From the NCBI RefSeq assembly GCF_000220395.1, contig NW_004085958.1:102976-166975 (forward strand): a stretch of DNA of 64,000 bases. Reading direction: 5' to 3'. The position numbers and the translations under genes were made by a program. The first letter of the stretch is position 1. Each line of letters opens with the position of its first letter. This document shows, piece by piece, positions 11,597-23,167 of this stretch. This DNA is from Ichthyophthirius multifiliis. Lineage: Eukaryota > Ciliophora > Oligohymenophorea > Hymenostomatida. A model generated the notes under the pieces. The model did no database searches and was not told the DNA's origin. It saw nothing but the letters and a program-made list of their open reading frames with translations.

Positions 11597-12847
11597 TCAA
11601 TATATTTTTGTAATCATTCCTACACCCAAAGTATTCATTTATTCCCTAATAATAACCCTACCATAAGCCCTATAATTACTATATAGTTCGGCACATAAAC
11701 TTTTTTCAATGCTAATTTATATTTGTGCACAATCATGACTTCTTATACATCTATTAAATATTTAAATAAAAAAATTTAAATAAATATACTTCGGATTTTT
11801 CTTTAAAATATCTCCTGAATTCTTATCAATTAAATTATAGACTTTCTTAATAAATCCAGGACTTTTTGCAGTATTTATATAAACAATTACTTAAGCTCCT
11901 TTCAAAATTGGATAAATTAGCTCGAAAGCAACAAACTCAGCATCAATAAGATTAGTAGTTGGAATAGGATATTCAATAGAGCACAAAACATTTCCAGATC
12001 TATTTTTTAATAAAGTATATTAAAAATTTAAAAATTCATTTAATATTAATAAATAAAATATAAATGAAATAAATATAAATATGTATATATATATATATAT
12101 ATTTATTAATATTTATATACATATAGTTATCTATTTATTTACCTTATTTCTTACTATTATTCTTTAATTTAAATTACTAATTCTATATTATCTCCTACAT
12201 AAGCATATTCAGATTTTATATTATCTTTATAAATATCTAATAAAATTTATATTAGTTTTATTTATTTTTTATATTTAAACCTTTTGCAAATACTACTAAT
12301 CCTTATGGCATTATTAAAGCCTTAGATTTTTCAAATATAACACCTCCTTCTATTTTTCCAGATATAAAAAGCCCTTTATTTTTTTAGAAATAAGTATTGT
12401 AAATATTCATTCTTAAAGGAGTATTTATATTTCTATCAGGAACTTATAATTAATCTAATAAATCCATTAAACATAATCCATTATACCAAGATGCTTATTT
12501 AAGATTTGTTTTTTATACAATATTTTCGCCTTAAAATGCAGAAATGGGAACAAAAATTATGTTTTTTTTATCAAAATCAATTTTAACCAAAAAATCATTT
12601 AATAATGTACATACATAATTATAATCATTTTCATTCCAATCTGTCAAATCCATTTTATTAATAACAACTATTATTCTTACTACTCCTAGAGATCTAACTA
12701 AATAAGCATGTTCTTTAGTTTATCCACCTAAATCAAAACCACTCATAAAGCTATTTGGAAAACCATCTACTACTAGTAATGCATAATCGGCCTTATTAAT
12801 AATTTTTAATAATATAATATAAATGTAAATATAAATATATATTTATA

Positions 12848-12878
<31 letters not shown>

Positions 12879-13870
12879 CTTTATATATTATATATTTTTA
12901 CTTGCGTAGCTCCTTAAATCATGTTTGGAACAAAATCTTTATGTCCAGGTGCATCCAAAAATGTTATTATTTTATTTTTCGTATATAAAACTTTAAAACC
13001 GATATCTATAGTTACACCTCGTTATCTTTCAGCATCAAATTCGTCATTTGCCCATGCATATTTAAATGATTCTTTACCTATATTTTTTGATTCTTTTTCA
13101 TTTTTGTGAGCTTATTTTGAATCTATAAGTCCTTTAAGGTAACATAGATGACCTATTAAAGTACTTTTTCCTGAATCTACATGCCCTATTATGATAAGAT
13201 TCAAATTTTATAAATCCTTTTTATATTTATTATTTTTTGTTGATTTGTTTTTTGATATATTTTTATACTTTATTTAATTCTAATTTATAGTTGATAGGAT
13301 CATATGTACTATTGTATAAATTTAAATTTCTTTCTATATATATTGTTTCGCCTATTTTACAGTTTTTTTCATTTATGCTATTAGTAGATTGCTTTTATTA
13401 TAAAGTTAATTATTATTATTGAATATTATTTTAATTATTTTATTTTTAATTATTATTAGTTTCGTTATACTATTAATATTATTGTTAGATTTATTGATTT
13501 TATCCTTTTTTTACTAATATATTTCCAGTTTATTATAATTTTTTATCTTCTATTTCTTTTTTTGGTAGTTGATTTTTTTTTTATTATAATTGTTCTTTTT
13601 TTTCAACATTTCCTCTAATTAGTGTGTAGCATCATCTTCATTCCAGTCATTTTAATCGAGTACTTTTAATATTTCTTTTTTTTTAAATTTCCTATCGAAC
13701 ATTTGAATAAATTCCTCGATTATTTCTTCCTCCTCTTTATATATTATATATTATTTATTCTTTTAATTATTTTTGCTACCTATATTTAAATCTTCGCTTT
13801 CATTCTCGGATGCAAAATGCTCTTCAAAACCTTCTTTTGTAATTTAATTTAATTTAGTATGTCTTGACAT
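11597..13870 (-). CDS. HBS1: HBS1-like translational GTPase (ribosome rescue)
   Basis: GTPase partner of Pelota/Dom34 in no-go and non-stop mRNA decay; cytosolic. The N-terminus [20 protein letters not shown] and the segment [20 protein letters not shown] are the HBS1 N-terminal helical domain, which eRF3 and EF-1A lack. The G domain carries GHVDSGKST (G1), [21 protein letters not shown] (G3) and INKMDLTDW (G4). Beta-barrel domains follow ([30 protein letters not shown]), and the end is [20 protein letters not shown]. Five GT..AG introns: 13217-13268, 12792-12901, 12237-12280, 12000-12142, 11751-11789. The N-terminal third reads in frame with the rest only if the T8 run at 13596-13603 is nine; coding length is then 628 residues, normal for HBS1. 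Confidence 0.9.
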
Positions 13871-14461
13871 ATAGTATTAAATTTTTAATTATTTATATAT
13901 ATATATTTTTTTATGAATCTTTTTTATTTGTATTAATTTATTTTTATATATTTTTTTATTAACTCTCTGTCTTAATTTTACTTTTATTTCTTTTAATAAT
14001 AAAAGAAAAGTATTATTAAATAAACAATTATTATTATTATTATTATTAAATACACTATAATTATTAATTATATAATTTCTTTTTGAAAATATATTATAAT
14101 ATTATGTATATTTAGTTAGTCTTAATGATTATTTATTTATATTAAGGCTATTTATTGAATATTATCTAAAAATAAAATAAAAAAATATATTAATTTATTG
14201 TATATTAAAGTATAATATGAAATTAAATTTATATACTTTTTTAAAAATATTTCTATCTTTAATTTTATTTATTAATTTAATAACTTATGATTCTATAATT
14301 ATTGCAAAAATAAAAAAAAATACAATTTATTTAGTATTAAAATCATGTAAAAAAACTAAATAATTAATTTAAATCATAAAAAAAAAAAAGATTAAAAAAA
14401 ATAAAGAATAAATTAAAAAAAAAAAAAATCTAAATAAAAAAAAAAAGAAAAAAAAAAAAAA
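13871..14461. promoter_or_regulatory. Shared upstream region of HBS1 (-) and eL21 (+)
   Basis: A 591-bp spacer between divergently transcribed genes, so it should hold both promoters. The last 100 bases before eL21 are almost pure A (plus strand), a leader seen before several genes in this window. No defined factor site can be named. Confidence 0.5.
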
Positions 14462-14935
14462 ATGACACACAGCTACGGTTATAGAAGACAAACCAGAAAA
14501 AAATTCGCAAAAGCTTTCAAGACAAAAGGACATTTAAGAATTTCCAGATATCTTACCACATACAAGATAGGAGAATATGTAGATATTCTTGTTGATGGTT
14601 CAGCCCACAAAGGTATGCCATACAAATTATATCACGGAAGAACTGGACGTGTATTTAATGTTAACCCTAGATCAGTTGGCGTTATTGTACACAGAAAATG
14701 GAACGGCAGATATATTGAAAAAAGAATTAATGTAAAAATCGAACATATTAGACCTTCTAATGTTAGAATTGCTTTAGCTAAAAGATATTAAGAAAATGAT
14801 AAAAGAAAATAAGAAGGAAATAAATCTGGTAAGAAAATTTCTACTAAAAGATAACCTGAATAACCTCATGAAGAAGTACATGTTAAGGGAACTGTAAACT
14901 TTTAACATCCTAAAGTATTTAGAGAAGTTTTTTGA
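14462..14935 (+). CDS. RPL21: Ribosomal protein eL21 (L21e)
   Basis: Large-subunit ribosomal protein. The frame is continuous and intronless, 157 residues against about 160 in animals and yeast. It starts MTHSYGYRRQTRKKFAKAFK and has YKIGEYVDI, the conserved GMPYKLYHGRTGRVFNV and HRKWNGRYIEKRINV, and ends GTVNFQHPKVFREVF, close to the family's usual C-terminus. Gln is mostly TAA in the C-terminal third, so a standard-code reader would stop it at 14791. GC and codon usage are richer than the surroundings, typical of a highly expressed gene. Confidence 0.97.
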
Positions 14936-15738
14936 ACAATTTTTTATTTTGAAGATATATTAAGAATAAAAGAAAAAAAAAAATAACAATAATTTTAGTT
15001 TTAGTTGTTTTTTTGTTTTGTTTTGTTTTGTTATATATATATATGTTTTTTATGATTTTGTTTTTTTCTGTAGTATTATTGCTTTAAAAATTATTTAAAT
15101 TTCAGTTTTTTTTTTTTTTTTTAAATTATTAATTTATTATTTTCTTGTTTTATTCATTTTTTTATATTATAAAAAAATATTAAAATATGATTTTAATTTA
15201 ATATATTATTAAAATTAAAAATTTTATTTTAATTATTATTTTCCTAAATATTTATAATAATAATTAAATATTTATAAAAATAATATATTTTTAATATATA
15301 TATATATATATTAATTTAAATTTATATTTTTTTAAAAAACCATTTTTCTTTATTAATTTGTTTTTATAAATTTTATTTTCGTTAAAAAATATATAATATT
15401 TCCTTTTTATATATATTTAATTAATAAAAAACTGGTTTTTTTTTATAATGAGAATTAAAGAACTTATGAATAGTATTATTATAAGTAATATTATATTCTA
15501 AAAAAACTATAAATATGTTTAAAATTTAGTAAAAAATTAAAATATACTATTACAAACTGTATAATTAAGAATCAGATCAGATTAGTATAAATATATATAT
15601 ATAATCGATTAAAAATTTTAAAAGAAAAAAAAAAAAAAAATTGTAGATTTAAAAAAAAAAACTATATATACTAAAAAAAAGAAAATATAATTAATATATT
15701 AATATTATTCACTATTATTTTGATTTAAAAATAGAAAA
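14936..15738. other. Convergent 3' spacer
   Basis: Lies between the stops of eL21 (+) and a granule-lattice-like gene (-). Just after the eL21 stop is a T-rich and TTTTG-repeat stretch (about 14990-15070), then AT-rich sequence. No coding signal. Confidence 0.5.
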
Positions 15739-17159
15739 TCAATCGGTTCTATCACCAACGTATTTCTTAAGTACTCTTAATTGAGAATTAATAATATCCA
15801 AAACTTCTCTTACGATTTTCAATTATTCATCTCTATAATAATTTTTTTTTTTTTATATATATATAAAAAAAAATTACCTTTATTAAGATCTCAATTTGTA
15901 TTATTCTTATTAATCAAAGCAATATATGTTTCTCTTGCTTAATTCTTCTTCCTTTTCAACAGCTCTTTCGTCTTAGGAGGTTTTTTCATTTTCACATTAT
16001 TCAATTCTGCTTTTTAAAGTATGTATTTCGGCAGTTAGGTTATCAATGTGAAGTTATGTTTCTTATAAATGTTAAACTGCGGCTTCTCTTTCATCATGAT
16101 AAACAGCAACTTAGTGATTATAATTTTATCTTTCTTATAATAGAGATTCGTCTAATTTAGATAAGAGTTCGTCACATAATTCAACAATTTTTTAAATAGC
16201 ACCAGAATCAGCTTAAACAGGGGCAGAAGCTGTTATTTATGAAAGTACTTTAAAAAGTTTATTCCATGATTTCTTTTAGAAATTATTATGTCTAGCGGAA
16301 TCACTGAAATGTTTAGAAAGTTATACGAAATTGATATCTTTACGTTATAAGAAAGCTGATCCTTTTTAGAATTCTCCAACTATAACATCTTTTGCTCTGA
16401 AATAAAAAAATAAAATATTTAATAATAAATTATATGAATATTTATATGTAAATTAATAGATAAATAGATAATAATAATATATAATATATATATATTATAT
16501 ATATATATATATATTATCTATATATATATATTTATTATTTTATTTTCATTTATATTTATAAAATTTTTTTAGACTTATATTACTATATATCTATTTTTAT
16601 TTTATTTTTACCTTTATATTGTATAAGTAGCTTTTTAATGATCATCTTATACAGTAGCCCATAATTTATCCACTTCTTCCTTGAAAGCATCTAAATCTAC
16701 AATACTTTTTTAATATTCAACTTTTTATGATTCATTTTCCTTTAATAAAATTTATTTCTATAATTAAACTGGTGTTTTAGCATTTATTTCAGATTATAAT
16801 TCAGATGATTTTTATTTAGCTTCTGAAATTTCTTATGTTAAACGAGCTACTTCTTCTTCGCATTCAGCTCCTATTCTTTTATTTTCAGAATCGTCATCGC
16901 TTTATTCCTTGACGAGGTCATTGTCTAAGTTTTTTAATTCGAATACTAAATCATCTATATGCTCAGATGTAGTTAATGATAATTAGATCATATCAAGAAG
17001 GTTTTTACCGAATTTAGTCTTTTCAATCTTTTTTTTTATAATATATTTATTTATTTTTTTAATAATTTTTACCTATTTAAGTTAAGTATTAACTTATTCC
17101 AATTTAATAGCAGAAGTGAGTATAATAAAGAGAGCAATGAAAAAAGCTGTTTTGTTCAT
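15739..17159 (-). CDS. Granule-lattice / trichocyst-matrix-like secreted coiled coil
   Basis: Secreted structural protein of the kind packed as crystalline cores of ciliate dense-core granules. Four exons (introns 17028-17072, 16397-16611, 15833-15877) give 371 residues. The start MNKTAFFIALFIILTSAIKL is a clear signal peptide. The rest is acidic and almost wholly heptad-like coiled coil: HIDDLVFELKNLDNDL and AEIHTLKSRIEQCENEK, with few cysteines (ECEEE, LCDELL, RIEQCEN, YCFDQ). It ends LRVLKKYVGDRTD. Members of the family have a signal peptide, an acidic coiled coil of about 400 residues and proteolytic maturation, which fits. The neighbouring divergent gene encodes a second protein of the same design. 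The exact Grl/TMP subgroup is not resolved. Confidence 0.75.
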
Positions 17160-17595
17160 TATTATTTTTTTTTTTTTGATTTATTTGTTTATTTTTTTTT
17201 TGTTTCTTTTTTGAAATTTATTAATTATTATTTTTTTTGGTTTTATGAATTGAAAATAAAATAAAAAGTACTTTTATTAAAACAATATAAAAAAAATAGA
17301 ATTATTTATTTATATTATTCTTTATATTTTTTTCTTGTTTTTAATAGTTTTTGTTATTTTAGTTTTTTAAAGAAAAAAAAAAAACTTTAAAAACGTACTA
17401 ATTACATATATTTAAATTTAAAAACGAAATAATATCAATAAAAAACGCATAAAATAAATACTTATTTTAATTATTATTTTATTTATTTTTCTAATACAAT
17501 TGATATTAATATTTTTTTTTTAACTTTAATACAAAAAAAAAAAAAAAATAATAAAAAGAAAAATAAGAAAAATAAAAATACATAAAAAAAAATAA
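17160..17595. promoter_or_regulatory. Bidirectional promoter region of two granule-like genes
   Basis: A 436-bp spacer separates two divergently transcribed genes of the same class, so one region may coordinate both. It is T-rich next to the minus-strand gene and A-rich next to the plus-strand gene, i.e. an A-rich leader upstream of each ATG. No specific box is recognised. Confidence 0.5.
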
Positions 17596-18921
17596 ATGAA
17601 ATCATTAATATTATTATTAATTCTATCATTAGCTTTTACAAACGCAATTGTAAACTAAACACTACTAAATTCTTTAGTCTAATTACAATCTAAATCTGCT
17701 GATGCACTTGACACTGCTTCATCAGTTTTAAAAGATTTAAAATAAGCTAATGTAGATGCTTAAGAGGCTGCTGATTAATTAGATAAGGAATAATAAGCTG
17801 AATGTGCTGTAAATATTGCCGCATAAACTGAAATTGTAACTTAAAATAAATAAGTATTAGACGACGCAATTTCACATAGAAAATTCATCGAATAGGAAAT
17901 TTAAGATACAAATGATTATTTAGATTTCATAAACAATAGAAGAAACACTATTAACAAAAGAAGAGAAGAACTAGAATCTTAAAGATGTGCATCAAATGCT
18001 TTCTTTGTAAAATCTTTAAAAGAACATGATGATGCTATTAAAATTATCGAATTATTAAAATAAGATTTGGCACCTTATACTTCTAATAATGGATAAGGAG
18101 AATAAGTCACTGAATTAGCTCAATTATCATCTGTAACTGATAAACTTAGATAATATTCTCATTTATTTAATGAATAAGCTATTGAAGAATTCAATTAACT
18201 TTCCAGAGGTAAAATATTATTTTTAATATATTAATTTTTTATTTATATTATATATATATATATATATATTTATATAGAATCCGTTGAATCTAGTACTGCT
18301 GAATGGGACCCTAGAGCTGATGATAATAATAAAGGTGAATTGTAATTAGAAAAAGGAGAGGTTGGAACTTAAGAAAGAGACTTGAAAGCCAAATTAGGTG
18401 ATAAATTAGTTGACTTATTAGATAAATTATAAGAACATTTAAGATAATCTATAAAAAATTTAACTGAAAATGAAATTAGAAGTGCTTGGGATTTAGCTGT
18501 ATGGTTATAATTAAGTGAATAAGAATTAAAATAATTAGATGAAGAAGAATAAAGAAAAAATACTTATTTAGAAAAATTAGTTATTTCATTATAATCTGCT
18601 AAAGCTCATGAAGATAAATCTATTGAAACTCATTCTGCTAGTGTTGCTTTATTATCTAATATTGTAGGTGACTGTGAAAATAAACATAATAATTATTTGA
18701 AAAATACTAATAGAAGAAATGATGAAAATATAATTATAGATGAAGTTATTTAAATCTTTAGTGAAAAAGTTGCTAATATGGGATCTGAATTGAGAGAAAG
18801 AATTGAAGATAATTTAGATAATGGACAAATCGATAATTAATGGAAAAGAGAAATAAGTGAACATGTAGAAAGAGACTCTGGAAGATTACATGATAATATC
18901 AAATAAGAAACTGCTTTTTGA
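17596..18921 (+). CDS. Granule-lattice / trichocyst-matrix-like secreted coiled coil
   Basis: Second member of the divergent pair. Two exons (intron 18209-18277) give 418 residues ending on TGA. The signal peptide is MKSLILLLILSLAFTNA, followed by a Gln/Asp/Glu-rich coiled coil. Repeated motifs include ADALDTASSVLKDLKQANVD, DYLDFINNRRNTINKRREEL, LGDKLVDLLDKLQEHLRQS and VANMGSELRERIEDNLDN. Cysteines are sparse (AECAV, QRCAS, GDCENK), as in granule matrix proteins that form few disulfides. A central acidic linker after the intron (EWDPRADDNNKGE) is a plausible processing site. It resembles its neighbour in design but not obviously in sequence, so an old duplication or co-recruitment are both possible. 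Expected role: stimulus-released granule content. Confidence 0.75.
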
Positions 18922-19679
18922 TAGATTTGAATTTAAATAATAATAATAATAATAATATATATTAATTACATATTTAGTTTTTTTTTTTTTTTTTATTAAT
19001 TTTTATTTTAGTTATATTTATAAAAATATATAAATATAATTAAAATATATACATATATATATTTATTAAGTATATTCTTTATTATATTTTTTTATTTTAT
19101 TAAAAAATTTATTTTTTATTAGACAATAGAATATTATTATTAATACTTTATAATTTCTTATATTTAGTATGTTTTTTTTTTTTTTTTCTTTTAAAAAAAA
19201 TATATTTGTTATTGTTTAATTAGAAAATAAATATTGTTTTTATTAAAAAATAAAATTTGATAAACATATTAAATTTTTATTTAAAATAATTATTGTGTTT
19301 GTTATATATTTATTATAAAAAATAATATTTTAAATAATACTATTAATAAATTTATTTTTTATCTTTTATATTTTAAGATTTTTATTAGAAAACATTCTTT
19401 TTATTAATTCAGACAAAAATATTATAATAATAATTAAAAAAAAAATATTAATTTTTATTTTCAAGTTAAATTTTTTATTACATATTAAAATAAAATTTTA
19501 TAAAAAAATATAATAATAATATTAATTTAAACAAATAAAATAAATGTATTAAAATCAAACAAAAAATTAAGAATTAAGTAAAAATATATCAAAAACAAAA
19601 ATAAAAAAATACATTATATCTTTATCAAGGTAACTTATATATGAAAATAAGTTAAAAAACATTTCCTAATTAAGAATAA
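18922..19679. other. AT-rich spacer with possible extra 5' exon
   Basis: Mostly A/T runs. An ATG at 19544 opens a Lys/Asn/Gln frame ending near a GT at 19632, which could be a short 5' exon of the next gene. It does not join in frame by any clean GT..AG intron I could find. Confidence 0.4.
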
Positions 19680-21853
19680 ATGTCAAAAGAAATTTAATAA
19701 ACCGAAAAAAATCCATATTTATAAACATATAGTTAAAAGATTAATTTATAAAAAATATATCCTAAGAAATTTTTAGAAGAATAAATAGAAAAATAAAGTA
19801 TTTAAAAAAATAAATAATTATTAGATGGAGAAAAAATAAAGAAATTTTCAAAAATGGTTACTGAAGAGAATTTTTTTAAGGAAAATTAAAAATTATAAAC
19901 TACTAAAAAAAATAATTTATAAAGATCATAAAGCTTTGTAATGAAAAAAAAATCTATTTTTACAAAATCGTAATAATAATAAAGTATAAAAGCATAAGAA
20001 GAAAAGAAATAAAATGAAAATATATAAAATATTCAAATAAAAAAGATTTTAGAATAAAATTTAATATAGTAATAAGAAAAACCAGTAGAACTAAATAATA
20101 AAAAAGAGTATTTTTTTATTTAATTAACAAAAAAAATATTATATATTAAATTAATATTTATATTTTTTGAAAAATTATTAATTTTATATTAGAAAAAATT
20201 TATATTTTTATATAGTTAATTATAATAAACATAAAGCCTATTTTAAACACAAACTAAATTTAAAGAAAATTGCTTTGATTAAGAATAAATAGATCCGTAT
20301 ATTTTAGAATATATTTAATATGGAGATTGGTAATCCTTAGCTTAGTTTACAGGAAATGAAAATATAAAAGCTTCGAATTTAAAATATATTTTTGAAGAGA
20401 ATATTGATTATTTTATGCATTTAATTAGATAATGTGCATGTATAAAGTGTAATTGTGGTTTATGTAAATGTTAAGTTTTTTATAAATTAAAAACTTAATT
20501 TAATAATAGTACTTATTGTAGGGATTATAAAAAACATTAAATTCCAAATAATTATAATGAATGTTCTAATATAAAAAAATATTATATATTAAATTAATAT
20601 TTATATTTTTTGATAAATTATTAATTTTATATTAGAAAAAATTTATATTTTTATATAGTTAATTATAATAAACATAAAGCCTATTTTAAACACAAACTAA
20701 ATTTAAAGAAAATTGCTTTGATTAAGAATAAATAGATCCGTATATTTTAGAATATATTTAATATGGAGATTGGTAATCCTTAGCTTAGTTTACAGGAAAT
20801 GAAAATATAAAAGCTTCGAATTTAAAATATATTTTTGAAGAGAATATTGATTATTTTATGCATTTAATTAGATAATGTGCATGTATAAAGTGTAATTGTG
20901 GTTTATGTAAATGTTAAGTTTTTTATAAATTAAAAACTTAATTTAATAATAGTACTTATTGTAGGGATTATAAAAAACATTAAATTCCAAATAATTATAA
21001 TGAATGTTCTAATATAACAGATAAAATAAGAGAAGAAAAAAAAATTGGAAATTAAATGGTTGAAAATGAGTCTAATTATTGTGTAAAAAAATAAAAAATT
21101 AATAAAAAAAAAAAATATTTAACAAGAGAGATTATATTCAATTTAACAATATAAATAATAGTAAAAATCCAATTAAAGAAAAATAATAATATGTAAAATT
21201 TGATAAACCTATGATAGATTTAAGTTCTTATAAAGTAATTTAAAATATAAAATATATTAATAATAATATATATTTATAATATATATTTATATATTTATAT
21301 ATTTATATATTTATATATTTATATATTTATAAATTATGGAATTCCACATTCTTAAAGAGTTCTTTAAGATTAATTATTAACAACTAATAAATTAATACCT
21401 TTTACAGGAAAAACTAGTTATTAAAATGATTACTGTAATAAATAGAATAATCCTTAGATTAATTAATAATTTAGAGAGTATTTTTAAAAATTATTATTAT
21501 TTTTTTAAATAAAAAAAAAGTTAAAGAATTTCTCCTTTTTCGAGTTATATGCCATTTCTTTCTGATACAAATAATAAACTTTCTTATAAAAAATTCGAAT
21601 TTCCTATATATGAAAATAATAAAATTTTAGTAAATTATTAATAAAAATATAATTTTATTAATAAAAAAAATAGCCAAATATATAAATGACTCCATCCTAT
21701 TAAGGATAATATCTTACATAAACTGCAAAAGATTAAATTTATAATGGTTTCTAATAAATATGTAGTGTAAAAAAGTTCATGAATTTATGGAAATAATAAT
21801 TCTAGGATAAATACTAATAATTTAAGAATACATAAGAAATAAATATTAAATGA
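19680..21853 (+). CDS. SAXO/MAP6-like microtubule-associated protein with duplicated exon
   Basis: Predicted axonemal or cortical microtubule protein. The N-terminal region (19680-20107) is Lys/Gln-rich. After an intron (20108-20215) comes a conserved module: DPYILEYIQYGDW, then CACIKCNCGLCKCQVFYKL, then FNNSTYCRDYKKH. The Cys cluster followed by a S.Y..DY motif is the signature of SAXO/STOP proteins, and further such motifs follow (ESNYC/RDYIQF, split by an intron at 21083-21126; FDKPMIDLSSYK; TGKTSYQNDYCN; MTPSYQGQYL). The module exon is present twice in tandem (see repeat entry). Copy 1 has no usable donor at its end, so splicing from the upstream donor to the acceptor of either copy, but not both, would give a continuous frame. 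The junction around 21235-21340 is unresolved. Confidence 0.6.
20130..21015 (+). repeat. Tandem direct duplication, 2 x 443 bp, one mismatch seen
   Basis: Copy 1 is 20130-20572 and copy 2 is 20573-21015. They contain the 3' half of an intron, its acceptor and the whole coding module of the SAXO-like gene. By eye the only difference is A at 20171 versus T at 20614, inside the intron. The period of 443 is not a multiple of three, so the copies cannot be read through in one frame. Confidence 0.9.
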
Positions 21854-21969
21854 AAAAAATATAAATTATATTATATATAAAAAAAAAAAAAATTTATAAA
21901 ACATTTTTTATTTTTTTATAATAAAAAAAAATTAATATATATAAACATATCTTTTTTTGTATAAAAATA

Positions 21970-22739
21970 ATGGATAATCTTTCTTAAGCAATAACTGAAT
22001 CAGGGACAAGAAACTACACATTTAAAGTAGAAGGAAAGGAAGATGGATAGGGATATTTAACATAAGCTTAATAAGAAACTCATTTAGGAATAATTCTAAT
22101 ATAAGAATGGTGGGGACATAATTAATCGATATGTAAAACAGCTGATAAATTCGCTTAAAAAGGATTCAAAGTACTAGTTCCGGATGTTTATAGGGGAAAA
22201 GTGGCCAAAAATAGAGAATAAGCTGGCCATTATTTCTAAGATTTGGACTGGTCTTCTGCTTTAAATGATATTATAGCAGCCGGAAATCACCTCAAATAAA
22301 ATTTAGGATGTAAAAAAGTAGCTATTACTGGATTTTGTTTAGGTGGAGCTCTTGCTTTTGCAGCTTTGGCCTCGTCTAATGTATTTGATGCAGGCGCACC
22401 TTTTTACGGAATACCAGATCTTAATAAATTTCCTGTTTAAAATATGAAAGCTCCAATTTAAGCACATTTTGGGTCTTTAGATAATTCAAAAGGATTCTCT
22501 GATCCAGATTCAGCTAGAAATGTAGAAAAATAAGCGCAATAAGATGGTCTATAATTTGAATTGATGTATATATATATATATTTATATAAAAATATTTTTA
22601 TATATAATTTATATTTTTAAGAATTTGGGAAAACGGAAAGCATGCTTTTATGAATTAAGATAGTGAAAATTATGATGCTGATATTGCTTAAAAGGCATTG
22701 GAAAAAACTACTGAATTTTTTAAGAAGATATTATAATGA
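21970..22739 (+). CDS. Dienelactone hydrolase family alpha/beta hydrolase
   Basis: Cytosolic hydrolase of the DLH family; the natural substrate in ciliates is unknown. Two exons (intron 22566-22621) give 237 residues, typical for DLH. Features in order: LGIILIQEWWGHN (oxyanion-region strand with Glu-Trp-Trp-Gly), VLVPDVYRGK, ITGFCLGGALAFAAL with the nucleophile Cys in G-x-C-x-G-G, GAPFYGIPD, HFGSLDNSKGF with the likely catalytic Asp, and GKHAFMNQDSENYDA with the catalytic His. The complete Cys-Asp-His triad indicates an active enzyme. The short intron falls just before the His motif. It starts 116 bases after the SAXO-like gene on the same strand. Confidence 0.9.
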
Positions 22740-23167
22740 TATATTATTATTTTTATATATAATGTTTTTTGTTGTTGTCTTTTTTATATACAAAAAAATA
22801 AAAAAGAATAATATATTAAATATAATAATCATTTTAATAGAATTATAGAAATCAGGTTTATATTTATTTTATTTTTATAAAAATAATAATAAATATTTGG
22901 ATATTTAAAGTTATTGATTTTATCATATTGTTTTTATTTAAATTAATTATTTTAATTAAATATATATTAATAATAAGATGCTTTTTTTAATATAAAATAG
23001 ATATTTTTTTTTTTTAATATAAATAATAAAAATATATAATACATAATAATTATTATTTATTTATAAAAAATAACTCTAATATATATTTTTTTTTTAAAAA
23101 AAATAAATTTTTAAATTTATTTAAAAAAAAAAAAAAATACATTTTTTAATTTTTTTTTTTAAAAAAA
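22740..23167. other. AT-rich spacer
   Basis: Between two plus-strand genes. Dense in A and T homopolymers, and the last part before the next ATG is poly-T then poly-A. No gene seen. Confidence 0.5.

Noticed and set aside
13217-13268. Apparent frameshift just before the HBS1 G domain
   Set aside because: Removing these 52 bases as a GT..AG intron joins ELNK to [12 protein letters not shown] cleanly, so it is splicing, not a lesion.
14462-14791. eL21 ending at the TAA at 14789
   Set aside because: The family's conserved C-terminal part continues in the same frame to TGA at 14933, so TAA is Gln here.
21083-21126. Apparent one-base error at a 12-A run in the SAXO-like gene
   Set aside because: A 44-nt GT..AG intron explains it and restores the NYC/RDY motif. 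This case was therefore not counted among homopolymer errors.
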